A stretch of 64,000 nucleotides of DNA from Marispirochaeta aestuarii (GTDB taxonomy: Bacteria; Spirochaetota; Spirochaetia; JC444; Marispirochaetaceae), in contig NZ_MWQY01000021.1 in assembly GCF_002087085.1 (NCBI RefSeq), forward strand, positions 1-64,000, in the 5' to 3' direction. Below the pieces are notes generated by a model. It saw only the letters and a list, made by a program, of their open reading frames with translations. It ran no database searches and had not been told where the DNA came from. Made by a program: the position numbers and the translations under genes. Of the stretch, positions 8,422-17,951 are shown in pieces; the stretch's first letter is position 1, and the number at the start of each line of letters is the position of its first letter.

Positions 8422-9983
8422 CACATTTTTCTCAGTTTTCGATATTTTCTTTCGAAAAGTTTTTTTAGGTCCTCTTTATCATTGGACATGAGACAGAACT
8501 TCAGAAGAACAAAAACGTACACTCCAAGACCTATCAGTGTCTCAATTCCTAAAAGAAACCAACTGTCTGGTGTTTTCAACACCTTGAGGAACAATAGGAA
8601 CATAAAGCTTATCACTGCTGGCATATTCCCAGGAATAATTGTTTCGTGAATCCACTGCTTATATCCGAGGTGAGCAAGCTTCAAGCCCAAAGGTATTTCT
8701 AAGAAAGGTTTTATAAAAATAAATACTAATGCTGTCGATAGAGCAGAACCAAAAGCTCCTAATTGTTTATATCCCACCAGGTAAAGAGTCAACAGTAGAT
8801 TGATAATCTGCATAAATATAGACCTTAAGGCCACCGGTTTTATCTGCCCTGATGCTACAGCAATTTTATGTGTCATACGGATACCTAAGGTTAAAATCTC
8901 AGACCCAAGTATTAATAGAGAAACTGTTCCAGCAAGAAGATATTTTTCACCCACATACAATCGCATAAACTCTTGATTAAAAACCATGACAGGGATACTA
9001 AAAAATAATACAGCCCAAGTAGCATACCTTCCGAACCGTGTGAAAGTCCTTCGTATCTTTTCAAAGTCTTTAGATACATATAATGAGGTAAGACCAGGCA
9101 TGATTGGCTCAGTGATCAATAAAAGGGCATCCTCAATTTGTTTCTGAAAAAGAAAGCCAAGATGAAATGAGGTTACGTCAAAGGGTGTTGCGAATTTATT
9201 GAGAATTATGGGATCCGCACTAGTTCTTATACGATTAGCAATCCGTCCCACAAAAGCCCAACCTCCATAAGAAAGTAGTTTTTTTCCTCTTTCCCAAGAA
9301 AATGAGTTAAATGAAAATCTTAGCTCGGGTAAAGCCTTTTTTGAGAAAAATACTGTCAATGACAATCTTATTATATTCGCAGTTTCCATAGAAACAACAA
9401 CCCAAAGCACTCTATTACTTATCCTGGTAAGCAAGAAAAAAAGAAGCAGAGCACGAAAAATTGTAGTTAGTACATTGAAAACATTTATAAGAATGAATTT
9501 TTGTTTAACAAAAAGACCTACAGTAAATGGCATCAATGCTAATTGTAGACAAAATGAGAAAACCATAATGCCAAACATTATTTTTGCATCCAATACAAAC
9601 TGGCTTTTTATATTTAGTATGATATTTACATGCAATGAGAAAAACAGACCCGCAACAAAAAGAACCGTAGCTACCGATACCTGGAGGATAACCATGGTAC
9701 TGGTCATCTCTTTCACACCATCGATATCATTAAGTGAATATGCTTCGGTGATATATCTGGCAACTCCACTAGTTAAAATTGTTCGTACGATTGTAACGAG
9801 CATCATAACCGATAAGACGACTGGGTAAATACTGTACTCAGCCGCACTTATTCTACGCAGCAAATACTGTTGAAGCCAAATTAGTATTATGAGATTGATT
9901 CCTCTGGCTATCACCGCACTCAAAGAGTTGAAAGCAAGAAGTTTTTTATTAAATTGAATTATATTATTTGATTTTTTCGTAAT
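8421..9983 (-). CDS. Wzx-type polysaccharide flippase (MATE/PST superfamily), probable ATT start
   Basis: This is an integral membrane protein of about 520 residues with 12 or more hydrophobic segments, typical of the polysaccharide transporter family that flips undecaprenyl-linked repeat units across the inner membrane. An obvious start at TTG 9923 would cut into the first conserved helix. The frame stays open and protein-like upstream (FNKKLLAFNSLSAVIARG) to a TAG at 9996-9998. The only ribosome site in that stretch, AGGAAGGAAG, sits a few bases before an ATT at 9981-9983. I therefore place the start at ATT, a rare initiation codon; a mutated ATG or a base error is an alternative. Confidence 0.8.
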   Translation of the reverse strand: MTKKSNNIIQFNKKLLAFNSLSAVIARGINLIILIWLQQYLLRRISAAEYSIYPVVLSVMMLVTIVRTILTSGVARYITEAYSLNDIDGVKEMTSTMVILQVSVATVLFVAGLFFSLHVNIILNIKSQFVLDAKIMFGIMVFSFCLQLALMPFTVGLFVKQKFILINVFNVLTTIFRALLLFFLLTRISNRVLWVVVSMETANIIRLSLTVFFSKKALPELRFSFNSFSWERGKKLLSYGGWAFVGRIANRIRTSADPIILNKFATPFDVTSFHLGFLFQKQIEDALLLITEPIMPGLTSLYVSKDFEKIRRTFTRFGRYATWAVLFFSIPVMVFNQEFMRLYVGEKYLLAGTVSLLILGSEILTLGIRMTHKIAVASGQIKPVALRSIFMQIINLLLTLYLVGYKQLGAFGSALSTALVFIFIKPFLEIPLGLKLAHLGYKQWIHETIIPGNMPAVISFMFLLFLKVLKTPDSWFLLGIETLIGLGVYVFVLLKFCLMSNDKEDLKKLFERKYRKLRKM

Positions 9984-10082
9984 TTTTCTTCCTTCCTATG
10001 ATGAATAACAAATCTAAACAATATTTTTCTAATATAGAAGTAAACGAAAGTACTATAAGACTTATCAGATAGAAATGAAAAA

Positions 10083-10136
10083 GGGGCATATCCTTCTGAT
10101 GACGATAAAACCAACAGAAGGAGTAACGTATGCCCC
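10083..10136. repeat. Interrupted inverted repeat, possibly the leader of a truncated insertion element
   Basis: GGGGCATA followed by TCCTTCTG (10083-10098) is answered by CAGAAGGA (10115-10122) and, after a six-base bulge, TATGCCCC (10129-10136). Within it lies a good ribosome site (AAGGAG) and an ATG at 10130 on the plus strand, opening MPHNKYIPFQWEG before the frame runs antisense through the next gene. This looks like the 5' end of a foreign, plus-strand gene cut off in the gap between flippase and FrhB-like genes. I cannot name the family. It may also simply be a processed hairpin in the minus-strand transcript. Confidence 0.35.
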
Positions 10137-10155
10137 ACAACAAATATATCCCCTT

Positions 10156-11385
10156 TCAGTGGGAAGGCTTATTCCATCCATATTTTATTACCCGCACAAC
10201 AGTACCTATAATAATTCTTAGACGTGTTCTTAAGTCCAATTGTTTCCATGCTTTTCTTAATGGAACACCTTTAAATCGTGTTACAGGGATACCTAATAAC
10301 TTTAAAACAAAAAGTCTTCCCCAGATAGCGCATCGTCGGTTGATAATACCGGAATCAGTTCCCTGAGATCGAAGTATTTCATCCTTTTTAATTTCTCTTA
10401 GGACGAGATAACCATCTTTTATTGCATCCTCTACGATAGAACATCCTTTCTTTGTTCTGGCGACAACAATGGAAAGGCCTAGGTTGCCATCATGCTTATA
10501 TAAATGCCATGCATCGCCACATGCAATGTCAGCAAGATCACCCATACCATCTGCACACAGCCTACATCGCAACCCTCTAGAAGCTTGAAGTATATGCCAA
10601 GATTCTGCATATGAATATAAATTGTAATTCTGTAAATCTTTTGTTTTTATTCTAAACTCACCTGGCCAGCCATTACCCCTATAATGTACTTCTTGAAGAT
10701 TTTCCATCCTACCATCCATAAAATCATTTACCAGGTCAAACGCACTCTTGGTAGCAGGCACTCCTGCACAAAAAAAAGACAAAACTAAAGGTATACATTC
10801 TAATAATTCTGGCTGTTGTTTTATTGTCAGCGCCAATGCGGCTACGTCACAAGGTTTACCTACAAAAACATATTTTTTTTTATTTTCTCTTATAACTGAG
10901 AAATGTTCACATGGCGATGAAGGTGCATAACGAGATCCTGCCTTCTGTAAGATTTCAACAGAAGACTGACTGATTACATTACAGTTTTTCCAAGGTTCTG
11001 CAGCATCCATACCTGTATGCGCTACATAATCAATAAGATCATTTTCGAGACAGTATGTTGAAATAGCAGTTATTATACCTCCGGAAGAACCGATCCTCCG
11101 AACATCCTGATTTGCTGCATGTCCAATCCAAGCCTTAACAACCGGCCCTACCAAAGGATCAACAGAGATTTTGTTAACCTGTGCTGGTACACATATTCCC
11201 GGACATACCTTAAGAGACTTCTTGTTTTCTTCTGGAGTTAGATCTCTTAACAAAGCTGGGCGTAACCCCTCCTCTGGATAGTCAATCATAATAGCAACAT
11301 CGCTTCCTAATATATGAGTGCATGCACCACAACCGATACAAAGCCGGTTATTAATTACATCTAATAGTGTATTACAGTTCCGCAT
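10156..11385 (-). CDS. FrhB/FdhB-like iron-sulfur flavoprotein (polysaccharide-associated)
   Basis: The 409-residue protein carries an N-terminal ferredoxin-like cysteine motif (CIGCGAC, residues about 16-22). It then has the F420-hydrogenase beta-subunit fold with further cysteine segments (KPCDVAAL, SRGLRCRLCADGMGDLADIACGD). Members of this family without F420 metabolism often sit beside polysaccharide pyruvyltransferase genes, as here two genes upstream, and are thought to reduce or oxidise a sugar intermediate. The C-terminus (IKYGWNKPSH) is beyond the domain. ATG follows GAGGAATT and overlaps the Wzy-like gene by 14 bases. Confidence 0.8.
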   Translation of the reverse strand: MRNCNTLLDVINNRLCIGCGACTHILGSDVAIMIDYPEEGLRPALLRDLTPEENKKSLKVCPGICVPAQVNKISVDPLVGPVVKAWIGHAANQDVRRIGSSGGIITAISTYCLENDLIDYVAHTGMDAAEPWKNCNVISQSSVEILQKAGSRYAPSSPCEHFSVIRENKKKYVFVGKPCDVAALALTIKQQPELLECIPLVLSFFCAGVPATKSAFDLVNDFMDGRMENLQEVHYRGNGWPGEFRIKTKDLQNYNLYSYAESWHILQASRGLRCRLCADGMGDLADIACGDAWHLYKHDGNLGLSIVVARTKKGCSIVEDAIKDGYLVLREIKKDEILRSQGTDSGIINRRCAIWGRLFVLKLLGIPVTRFKGVPLRKAWKQLDLRTRLRIIIGTVVRVIKYGWNKPSH

Positions 11386-12676
11386 AATTCCTCAACTTTT
11401 GTTCATCTACTTCTTGTTTAATATTTCCTACTAGACCAAGAAATGAGAAAAAGAAAAACAATATCTGTCCAAAATACGAGACTCCGACGAAAGAAACAGC
11501 ATGTGTAAAAATAACAGCGAACAAAGACCATATATATATTTTTTTATTCGTTTCAACAGTACTTCTATATGATATCACAAGGATCTTGAAACTGTTTAAA
11601 AGAATCAAAATAAACAATACCAAAGTGATTATTCCACCTCGAACTCCTTGAAGAATATACATATTTGTAATATCTTGTAATCCCCATCCCCAATGTGCTG
11701 TTGATCTTATTCCAAATATCATCCACTCATTTAAATTTGTTACAGCTCTATCTATTAATAAATACCTATGATATCCTGTAGATCCACCTGTTATATCGAT
11801 TCTAGATAACAAATGCCAGACAGGAGCATCCATAAAATAATTTAATGCGATTATACAAATAACTCCTATAACTATAATATCTTTTAATCTATTTTGATAT
11901 TTTCGCAATGAAACTGCAAATAAACCAGCCATTAAAGAGAGTATTGGCCCACTTGAACCCGAGGCAAATGTTATAAATATTCCTGCTAATAAACTGACCC
12001 AAATGATTCTATTTCCACGATTGAATTTACTTTTCAGTAATCCGTATGAGAACGTGAAAATTGTTGCACCATATGTACCAAATAAAATAGCATGTGAGAA
12101 TGAACTCTGAACCCTCACCTGTCCATTACGAATCCATACTACTTCTCGAACACCGCCCAATGCACCAAAAGGATTTATATGTGTAATATATTCATAAGCA
12201 GCAAAAAAAGCCAATATAGAAGTGAACATTAAAAGTGATTTACCGAAGATTTTTAGCTGCGTCCTTGACCTTGTATAGATCCGTACAACAAGATAAGCCC
12301 CTAAGGAATCAATACTGTAGCCGATTCTATTAAGTAAAGCTGAAATACTTGTCCACAGGAATGTATAAGCTACCATGAGCACAATAATGTACATCACTAT
12401 CAACACATCAAAATTAGTAATAACAAAACCAGAATATTCATTCCTTATAATTTTTCGAATGAAAATGCAAATTATAAGTATTCTTAGATATGGAAAGTCA
12501 ATACCATAGACGACAATGCGTTGTCTCGCAGCAACAAATAAACCAACAAATATCAGTCCTACGATCACATAGTTTTTATCAGAAAAAAATACCCATATTA
12601 TTGATGATAACAATATAAAAATTGTAATAGGATGAGTAATAGTCTCATTATAGCTATACCAGTTTATTTGTCTCAT
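11372..12676 (-). CDS. O-antigen polymerase/ligase-like (Wzy) membrane protein
   Basis: A very hydrophobic 434-residue protein with about 10-12 predicted membrane helices and a long periplasmic loop between late helices (from SRIDITGGSTGYHRY to WGWGLQDITNMY). This is the usual architecture of Wzy polymerases and WaaL-type ligases. These families have little sequence conservation, so topology and locus context (flippase, glycosyltransferases) carry the call. A GTG at 12706 would extend it into the preceding gene, so the ATG at 12676 is preferred. Confidence 0.75.
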   Translation of the reverse strand: MRQINWYSYNETITHPITIFILLSSIIWVFFSDKNYVIVGLIFVGLFVAARQRIVVYGIDFPYLRILIICIFIRKIIRNEYSGFVITNFDVLIVMYIIVLMVAYTFLWTSISALLNRIGYSIDSLGAYLVVRIYTRSRTQLKIFGKSLLMFTSILAFFAAYEYITHINPFGALGGVREVVWIRNGQVRVQSSFSHAILFGTYGATIFTFSYGLLKSKFNRGNRIIWVSLLAGIFITFASGSSGPILSLMAGLFAVSLRKYQNRLKDIIVIGVICIIALNYFMDAPVWHLLSRIDITGGSTGYHRYLLIDRAVTNLNEWMIFGIRSTAHWGWGLQDITNMYILQGVRGGIITLVLFILILLNSFKILVISYRSTVETNKKIYIWSLFAVIFTHAVSFVGVSYFGQILFFFFSFLGLVGNIKQEVDEQKLRNYAEL

Positions 12677-12686
12677 CGAATATATT

Positions 12687-13937
12687 TCAACTCTTTCTGA
12701 GAACACGCTCGATTTGATCTTTACTTTTATCCAAGAAATCAGGTATTATTTTCTCTAAATACCTTTTTGTTTTTTCACGGTTCCTATAAGAATCTATCAC
12801 AAGTTTCATAACATTTTTATTTTCTTCATATATACGTAAGTCTATAACACACTTATCTGCGCCACATATTTCAAATACGCCCTTAGCTTTATCGCTGTAA
12901 GATAATGATGCTGTTGGTACCTTTGACGAAATAGATGCAATTGTCGAATGCATCCGAGCACCACAGAACCAATTCAATTGAGCAATCACCCATTTTACTT
13001 CATTTTGATTGTAGTTTACATCGACCAATTTTACTCTATTTCTATCTGAAGCTTTCACTTTTTGATAAGTTTCATAACATGCACTTGAATCAGAAGTCTC
13101 ATCATCCTCATTACCCAACACATGGGATATTAAATAAATATTCACGGCTGTATTAGAAAGGAACCAATCTATTATTTCATCCATTATTTCTTCATAATGT
13201 ATTTTTATTTTGAAGTCTTTATAATTTTTTGATCGATTATACAGCAAACCATTTATATTAATTCCTATATTATTTTTTTTATTTTTTCCTTCCAGACACT
13301 GAACCAGGTGACTATTTTGGGGTTTTATCGCTGGTAGTTGAAATGCAAGATCCGCTCCTATATGAATCTTTTCTAAAACTTCACTGCCAATATTCAAATT
13401 TTTTATAACTTCTACACTTAATCTATCACGTGTCCAAATGCAGCTAGCTTTTTCCATAATCCTTTTTGCTTCTTTTCGTGCATAAATACTTTTAAATGGT
13501 CCATAAGTCTGTGGCAGTAGGATTAAAGGTGTTTTCATTCTCAAAACTATCTTCTTTCTTAAGAGTGTAGCCTTAAATCTTTTTGCACCATACATATCGG
13601 TGAAGCTATCTCCACCTGTGATATCCAATACAAAATCAGCATTTTTTATATTTTTAACACATTTATTGTAAAGTCCACCGAAAAAGCTACAAAAAGTCAT
13701 ATTCCATAAATTGTCTGGCCTTAGGAACCTTTTCGAGTAAAAGCTTCCATACGTTTCTAACTCTATCACCCTTCCATCAATAATGACATACTCAGTTCTC
13801 CATCCTTTAGTGAAACATAGCATAGTTATTTTAGCATCGGGATATATTCTTGCAATCCCAGCCAGTATTGAATATCCTAGTGCAGACACACCCAAATTTC
13901 CAGTGTCAAATGAAGCACCCATTATCACTATATTCAT
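12687..13937 (-). CDS. Polysaccharide pyruvyltransferase family protein
   Basis: The 416-residue product starts with MNIVIMGASFDTGNLGVSALG and has the family's IGADLAFQLP, NIGININGLLYNR, and late NWFCGARMHSTIASI with the conserved RMHS that binds phosphoenolpyruvate or nucleotide. Known members (CsaB, WcaK, AmsJ, EpsO) transfer a pyruvate ketal onto sugars, though some homologues have other roles. It is cytoplasmic, with no signal peptide. It lies directly upstream of the polymerase gene in the same operon as the FrhB-like gene, a repeatedly seen pairing. Confidence 0.85.
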   Translation of the reverse strand: MNIVIMGASFDTGNLGVSALGYSILAGIARIYPDAKITMLCFTKGWRTEYVIIDGRVIELETYGSFYSKRFLRPDNLWNMTFCSFFGGLYNKCVKNIKNADFVLDITGGDSFTDMYGAKRFKATLLRKKIVLRMKTPLILLPQTYGPFKSIYARKEAKRIMEKASCIWTRDRLSVEVIKNLNIGSEVLEKIHIGADLAFQLPAIKPQNSHLVQCLEGKNKKNNIGININGLLYNRSKNYKDFKIKIHYEEIMDEIIDWFLSNTAVNIYLISHVLGNEDDETSDSSACYETYQKVKASDRNRVKLVDVNYNQNEVKWVIAQLNWFCGARMHSTIASISSKVPTASLSYSDKAKGVFEICGADKCVIDLRIYEENKNVMKLVIDSYRNREKTKRYLEKIIPDFLDKSKDQIERVLRKS

Positions 13938-13960
13938 AATATTTGTATGTTACTTTCCTT

Positions 13961-15391
13961 TTATCGGAAATTCTTTTTTAACCTTTCGCGTAATCGTTTA
14001 GGAATTTTTTTGGTCCAATTACGTCCATTTTTGCAGTATGAAACATCCAAAAGTTCGGGCCACATAAAATCGACTAATGATACTAAAAAATCATTTTTTA
14101 AAAATTCATTCACATTTATACTGGACACTATTTCTAGGATTAGTCGATTATTAAAAGGTGATAGTGACTCATAAAACAGTTGCGAGCCTGTTTCCCCAGG
14201 ACTCATCCATCTTGATCGTTGTTCAAGATACATAAGATTATATGCTGTAATCGGTGAAACATCAGGAAGAGATTGAAACCATCTGTTCACTGCATACTTT
14301 ATTTTCACTGGCCTGTTATAAAACTCCTTTAGTAGACTCTCTATTTTCACATTTTTAGGTTTTTTTCTATGCCAGTAAAAGCTTTTACATATTGCACCTA
14401 GATTACCATTCACGTGAACTGTATTATGTCCAGATAACAAATTGCATGTAGAGACAATCTCTCTTCTTTTTCCTATCGACATAAATGAACTATTTTGATC
14501 ATATAATTTCAATAGCCACTTTTCAGGCCTAAGGATTGGATAAACCTTGTGATTCAAATTGAAAGTATCTGCCAATCTTTTGCTTAAAACGTAATCACAG
14601 TTTTTTAGATCTTTATCAGCAATAGTAAAATAATGGAGACTATTTTTAATGTTTCGTGATGCGGATAGATTAACTCTAGTATCTTTACCACCTGTCAATG
14701 AAACTATTAAGTCCCATTCCTTAGAAGCATATTCAAGAGTATTTCTAAGAATTTTAGAAACTTTTTCTAATGCATCAGAGTAGGAAATATTCTGTGTTGA
14801 TTTCTTAGGCCAAAACCTTTCTATAACGCCAGTCGTTAAATTCAATTTATGATTTGCCATTAGTGCTCTGATATTTTTATATGGCGTTAAATCACCAGGA
14901 TACCATTCATCTGACGATCCAAAAGGAAAACATGAATCCAAATCTTTGTCTCTTTCTACATTTTTTGATATTAACAAAGGAGTGGATGCAACTGAATAAG
15001 AAGAATAATACACCCCTCTGAGAGCCGCAGGATCGGTAAAAATGCTAATCGATTCGGATTCACATAAAACTATTACATACGACCCAGATAAGAACTCACA
15101 AAAATCATCAATTTCGTTTCCTATATCCAAAGATTTCTTAATGAAATTAGTGGATTCTAAGAGAGTGTCTAAATGAGGAACTAGTAAAATACCTAATATA
15201 ATTATCCGCTTAACTTTTGGTTCACTTATATTTATCATCCGGACATTCAGATCCGGATGATAATATAAAACAAAATCTTTCGATAGTACTACATTATTCC
15301 AATTTTTATAGTAAAAATCACTATTCTTTCTAAGGATAACCCATTGTCTTCTGAATTTATATTTATTCTGTGAAAATGAGGTTATGGTCAT
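13961..15391 (-). CDS. Asparagine-synthase-like protein with degenerate motifs
   Basis: The protein of about 476 residues has an N-terminal region that resembles the glutaminase half of AsnB but lacks the catalytic Cys2. Its ATP-pyrophosphatase domain carries SLTGGKDTRVNLSAS where active enzymes have SGGxDS. Such proteins are frequent in polysaccharide and secondary-metabolite loci, and their reaction is rarely known. If active, it would use free ammonia or another amine. The frame reaches a TTG at 15427 that overlaps the next gene upstream, but the ATG at 15391 is a more usual start. It is cytoplasmic and there is no evidence for a link to the lasso cluster further on. Confidence 0.7.
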   Translation of the reverse strand: MTITSFSQNKYKFRRQWVILRKNSDFYYKNWNNVVLSKDFVLYYHPDLNVRMINISEPKVKRIIILGILLVPHLDTLLESTNFIKKSLDIGNEIDDFCEFLSGSYVIVLCESESISIFTDPAALRGVYYSSYSVASTPLLISKNVERDKDLDSCFPFGSSDEWYPGDLTPYKNIRALMANHKLNLTTGVIERFWPKKSTQNISYSDALEKVSKILRNTLEYASKEWDLIVSLTGGKDTRVNLSASRNIKNSLHYFTIADKDLKNCDYVLSKRLADTFNLNHKVYPILRPEKWLLKLYDQNSSFMSIGKRREIVSTCNLLSGHNTVHVNGNLGAICKSFYWHRKKPKNVKIESLLKEFYNRPVKIKYAVNRWFQSLPDVSPITAYNLMYLEQRSRWMSPGETGSQLFYESLSPFNNRLILEIVSSINVNEFLKNDFLVSLVDFMWPELLDVSYCKNGRNWTKKIPKRLRERLKKNFR

Positions 15392-15423
15392 AAAGTCACC
15401 AATAATTCTCGGCTTACAAATAC

Positions 15424-16845
15424 TCAATAATTGTTGCGATATTCATTCCACATATCAGTCACAAAATCAGAATTACCACATTGATAATCTTCAGGATCAG
15501 CTGAGCTGTAAAGCGATTTAATATAACTCCCAGACTCTCTCATCCATCGATCTAAATAATCAAAATATGCAGGATGATCCCATTCATTTTTAATACCCAA
15601 AACTATTGCTGAGAAACCAACCCCCAGCCATGCCCTACTATTAATGACGCGGTACACCTCCCGCTTTCCACCACCACCATCACTAACAAGATCCCATTCA
15701 CTCGGGTCTAAATGCTCATGTTCTTGGCTGCCATTGGTAGAAGATTGCCTCCAAAACGGTATTGGTGTTCTACTATAAGAAGTCCAAGTATTTCCCGCTG
15801 TAACTATGCTACTTGAAATTGATGAATGATGATCAGACCAATAGTAAGTTTTATCAACGGAACGCGATAATGTTTTATTAGACCCGCTCGTAAAAGCACT
15901 TAAAATTGTATTATCTCCCAGCATTAAGCCAGCGAATAATACCGGCCACTCTATAAATGCACTATCACCATTACCAAGAATACACATGTGGTACCAATCA
16001 ATTCCATTCTGTATAGCGTACAACACTAAATCTTCATTCTGTATACCTTCTGTTAAAAGAAGTGTTGCTATTGTGCTTAAGTTGCTAACCACCTCTCTAT
16101 GGTAACTAGGCATATTCATTGCTGGATGAATTGACCGGGCTAACCAATCAGTATTATGTGTGATCCATGGTCTTTGAATTAATCTTGAATAATAATCAAT
16201 ATTCGAAGGGGCACTATTGGTGGGCGAAAGCTGTGGTAATAAATTAAAATTTAGATTATCGGCACTATATACAGGTTTATCATCTCCAACAAATGGTGGC
16301 CGGAAAGTATTAGCAGTCTGTTCCTCGGATACACATGTTAATACTGCAGCTGACCAAAGTGAGCAATGATTTAAACTTGGTTTTTTCCCATCAACAGTCT
16401 CTATTTGCCCATCAGAATTTAATCGGAAATCGCTTATACTTTCTGTAGAAACAATTGATTGACCAGGAAATAATGTTATTGGAAAAGAAATAACTTTGCT
16501 CGCATTCCAACCATTTGCATTCTCATCATATGCCTGTCCATTTCCAGTCATTGGATTTATCATCGATCCATTCCCAAATCTTGTGACTCCATTTGCAGTT
16601 ACAGTTCCTGGTGCAGGAGAAACAGATTCGATTGTTACCGGACCGACGACCCAGTAATCTCCTGTTATATAAGTACCGAAAAAAACAGGTTCACTGAATG
16701 TCCAGGTAATTCCATACTGAGATATTTCAGTTGTTTTCGATGCTGTTAAAACCTTCAAACCAGACAGCTTAGCCTGAGCATGTAAAATCATAGAGCTATA
16801 TGCTACTATCAACAAACATATTATTTTAAGGCATTTAAATTTCAT
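15424..16845 (-). CDS. Secreted protein of unknown function
   Basis: Starting at ATG 16845, set by GGGAGGG six bases before it, the 473-residue product opens with a clear signal peptide (KCLKIICLLIVAYSSMILHAQA) and should be exported. The N-terminal 120 residues are beta-rich and Ser/Thr-rich, with a segment beginning YGITWTFSEPVFFGTY. The rest is rich in Trp, His and Tyr and contains helical stretches (NGIDWYHMCILGNG, WDHPAYFDYLDRWMRE) that could form an alpha/alpha toroid as in polysaccharide lyases. I cannot see conserved catalytic motifs, so a polymer-degrading or polymer-binding role is only a guess from the neighbourhood. Confidence 0.7.
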   Translation of the reverse strand: MKFKCLKIICLLIVAYSSMILHAQAKLSGLKVLTASKTTEISQYGITWTFSEPVFFGTYITGDYWVVGPVTIESVSPAPGTVTANGVTRFGNGSMINPMTGNGQAYDENANGWNASKVISFPITLFPGQSIVSTESISDFRLNSDGQIETVDGKKPSLNHCSLWSAAVLTCVSEEQTANTFRPPFVGDDKPVYSADNLNFNLLPQLSPTNSAPSNIDYYSRLIQRPWITHNTDWLARSIHPAMNMPSYHREVVSNLSTIATLLLTEGIQNEDLVLYAIQNGIDWYHMCILGNGDSAFIEWPVLFAGLMLGDNTILSAFTSGSNKTLSRSVDKTYYWSDHHSSISSSIVTAGNTWTSYSRTPIPFWRQSSTNGSQEHEHLDPSEWDLVSDGGGGKREVYRVINSRAWLGVGFSAIVLGIKNEWDHPAYFDYLDRWMRESGSYIKSLYSSADPEDYQCGNSDFVTDMWNEYRNNY

Positions 16846-16989
16846 AGTATCCCTCCCAAGGCGTTTCCATGCACTAAATATATCTCGTCTAACTGATAAA
16901 ATCATAACAATAGTTAATTTTTCACAAAAAATAGGCTTACTGTACTTAACACATTTTAGCGATACCATCATCTTCGACGGGTTAATACA

Positions 16990-17487
16990 CTATGCATCAG
17001 ATTTTGGTATGCTGTTACGGATAAAATATTGAATATGAGCAATAAGCGAATCAGAAGCAGATTTGGATATAGCGCTACCGCTTGTAAACGTTATGGCAAC
17101 ATCCAGAAGATCTTCAACATCAGTTTCACTTTTCGCAACTAAAACACCTTCATATTTTCCAATGTTCTCTGCTGTGTGTACCTGATGATTATTCCTGTGT
17201 TCACCATATATCTGTAGCCGAGGAAGTATAATGATAGGCTTGGCAAGTTCAAGAGACTTTAGAATACTGCCCATTCCTGCATGAGAAACAACCACATCAG
17301 CTTTCTTCACATACTGCTCAAACTGTTCCGGTTTAATAAATTGTGATGCAGAAAATCCGGAAGGAAAGTATCCACCAGGACCAACCTGAAAGATAACATC
17401 ACTAGCTTTGTGCTTTTTTGCCCAAGCTTCAACAGTTCTCACCAAGCGGTTAAAAGGGAGCTGCATTCCAACAGTAACAAAAATCAC
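16990..17487 (-). CDS. PssE/Alg13-like glycosyltransferase subunit
   Basis: This is the catalytic C-terminal half of a split GT-B enzyme. From GTG 17487 it begins VIFVTVGMQLPFNRLVRTVE, the hallmark start of PssE/EpsF proteins, and contains VVSHAGMGSILKSLELAKPIIILPR, the UDP-sugar-binding GHAGxGS-like region, followed by HNNHQVHTAE. It works only together with the membrane-anchored PssD partner encoded immediately upstream. GTG lies in a GTGA overlap with the partner's stop and has AAAGGAGC before it, so the pair is made in equal amounts. The longer open frame to 17565 is not needed. Confidence 0.85.
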   Translation of the reverse strand: MIFVTVGMQLPFNRLVRTVEAWAKKHKASDVIFQVGPGGYFPSGFSASQFIKPEQFEQYVKKADVVVSHAGMGSILKSLELAKPIIILPRLQIYGEHRNNHQVHTAENIGKYEGVLVAKSETDVEDLLDVAITFTSGSAISKSASDSLIAHIQYFIRNSIPKSDA

Positions 17488-17933
17488 ATAACAGCTCCTT
17501 TGTATTCTGGCCCCTTCGGACAGGCTAAATCGTTCCATTGTGTCAGCCATTGATCTGAAAACCATCTGGCGAGTCGACCAGACATAGACATCTTTTCAAC
17601 ATTCGCAATGCTGTCAAGCCACAAAGTTTTTGCACCAAGTAATTTCCCAAATACAAGAACAAAAAGCCCTGGAGCAGCCCCTGTGGTAATCACTACCCTT
17701 GGCTTTACCCGAATAACGATCCATAGCGCAGAAAACATGCATCTAACTAAAGACAGCTTCGTCCACCTATTGGCGTCAGGTATTATATAAAGCGGACATC
17801 CCGCAATATCTAACTGTGAATCGGGATTTACGGTTGCATAAACCACATTGAAACCTTCGAATGCGGTTCTCAAACGTAAGAGTTGAACCCAATGTCCGCC
17901 CCCTGAGGAAACAGCTAGAACTTTATCTCTCAT
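17484..17933 (-). CDS. PssD/Alg14-like glycosyltransferase membrane-anchor subunit
   Basis: The 149-residue protein has the Alg14/PssD pattern: an N-terminal VLAVSSGGGHWVQLLRLR, a hydrophobic helix (LVRCMFSALWIVIRVKPRVVITTG) and a conserved GAAPGLFVLVFGKLLGAKTLWLDSIAN. It anchors and helps the PssE-like protein to add a sugar, usually glucuronic acid or GlcNAc, to a lipid-linked acceptor. The two genes overlap by four bases. Confidence 0.85.
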   Translation of the reverse strand: MRDKVLAVSSGGGHWVQLLRLRTAFEGFNVVYATVNPDSQLDIAGCPLYIIPDANRWTKLSLVRCMFSALWIVIRVKPRVVITTGAAPGLFVLVFGKLLGAKTLWLDSIANVEKMSMSGRLARWFSDQWLTQWNDLACPKGPEYKGAVM

Positions 17934-17951
17934 TATTGTTTCTCTTTCCTT

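Noticed and set aside
10130-10366. The 78-residue plus-strand frame as an intact gene
   Set aside because: After about 13 residues it runs antisense to the FrhB-like gene, so only the first part can be foreign and the rest is a shadow.
13961-15391. The degenerate AsnB-like gene as a lasso cyclase
   Set aside because: Its ATP site is TGGKDT and no RRE, peptidase or leader-like peptide gene is nearby; neighbours are polysaccharide genes.
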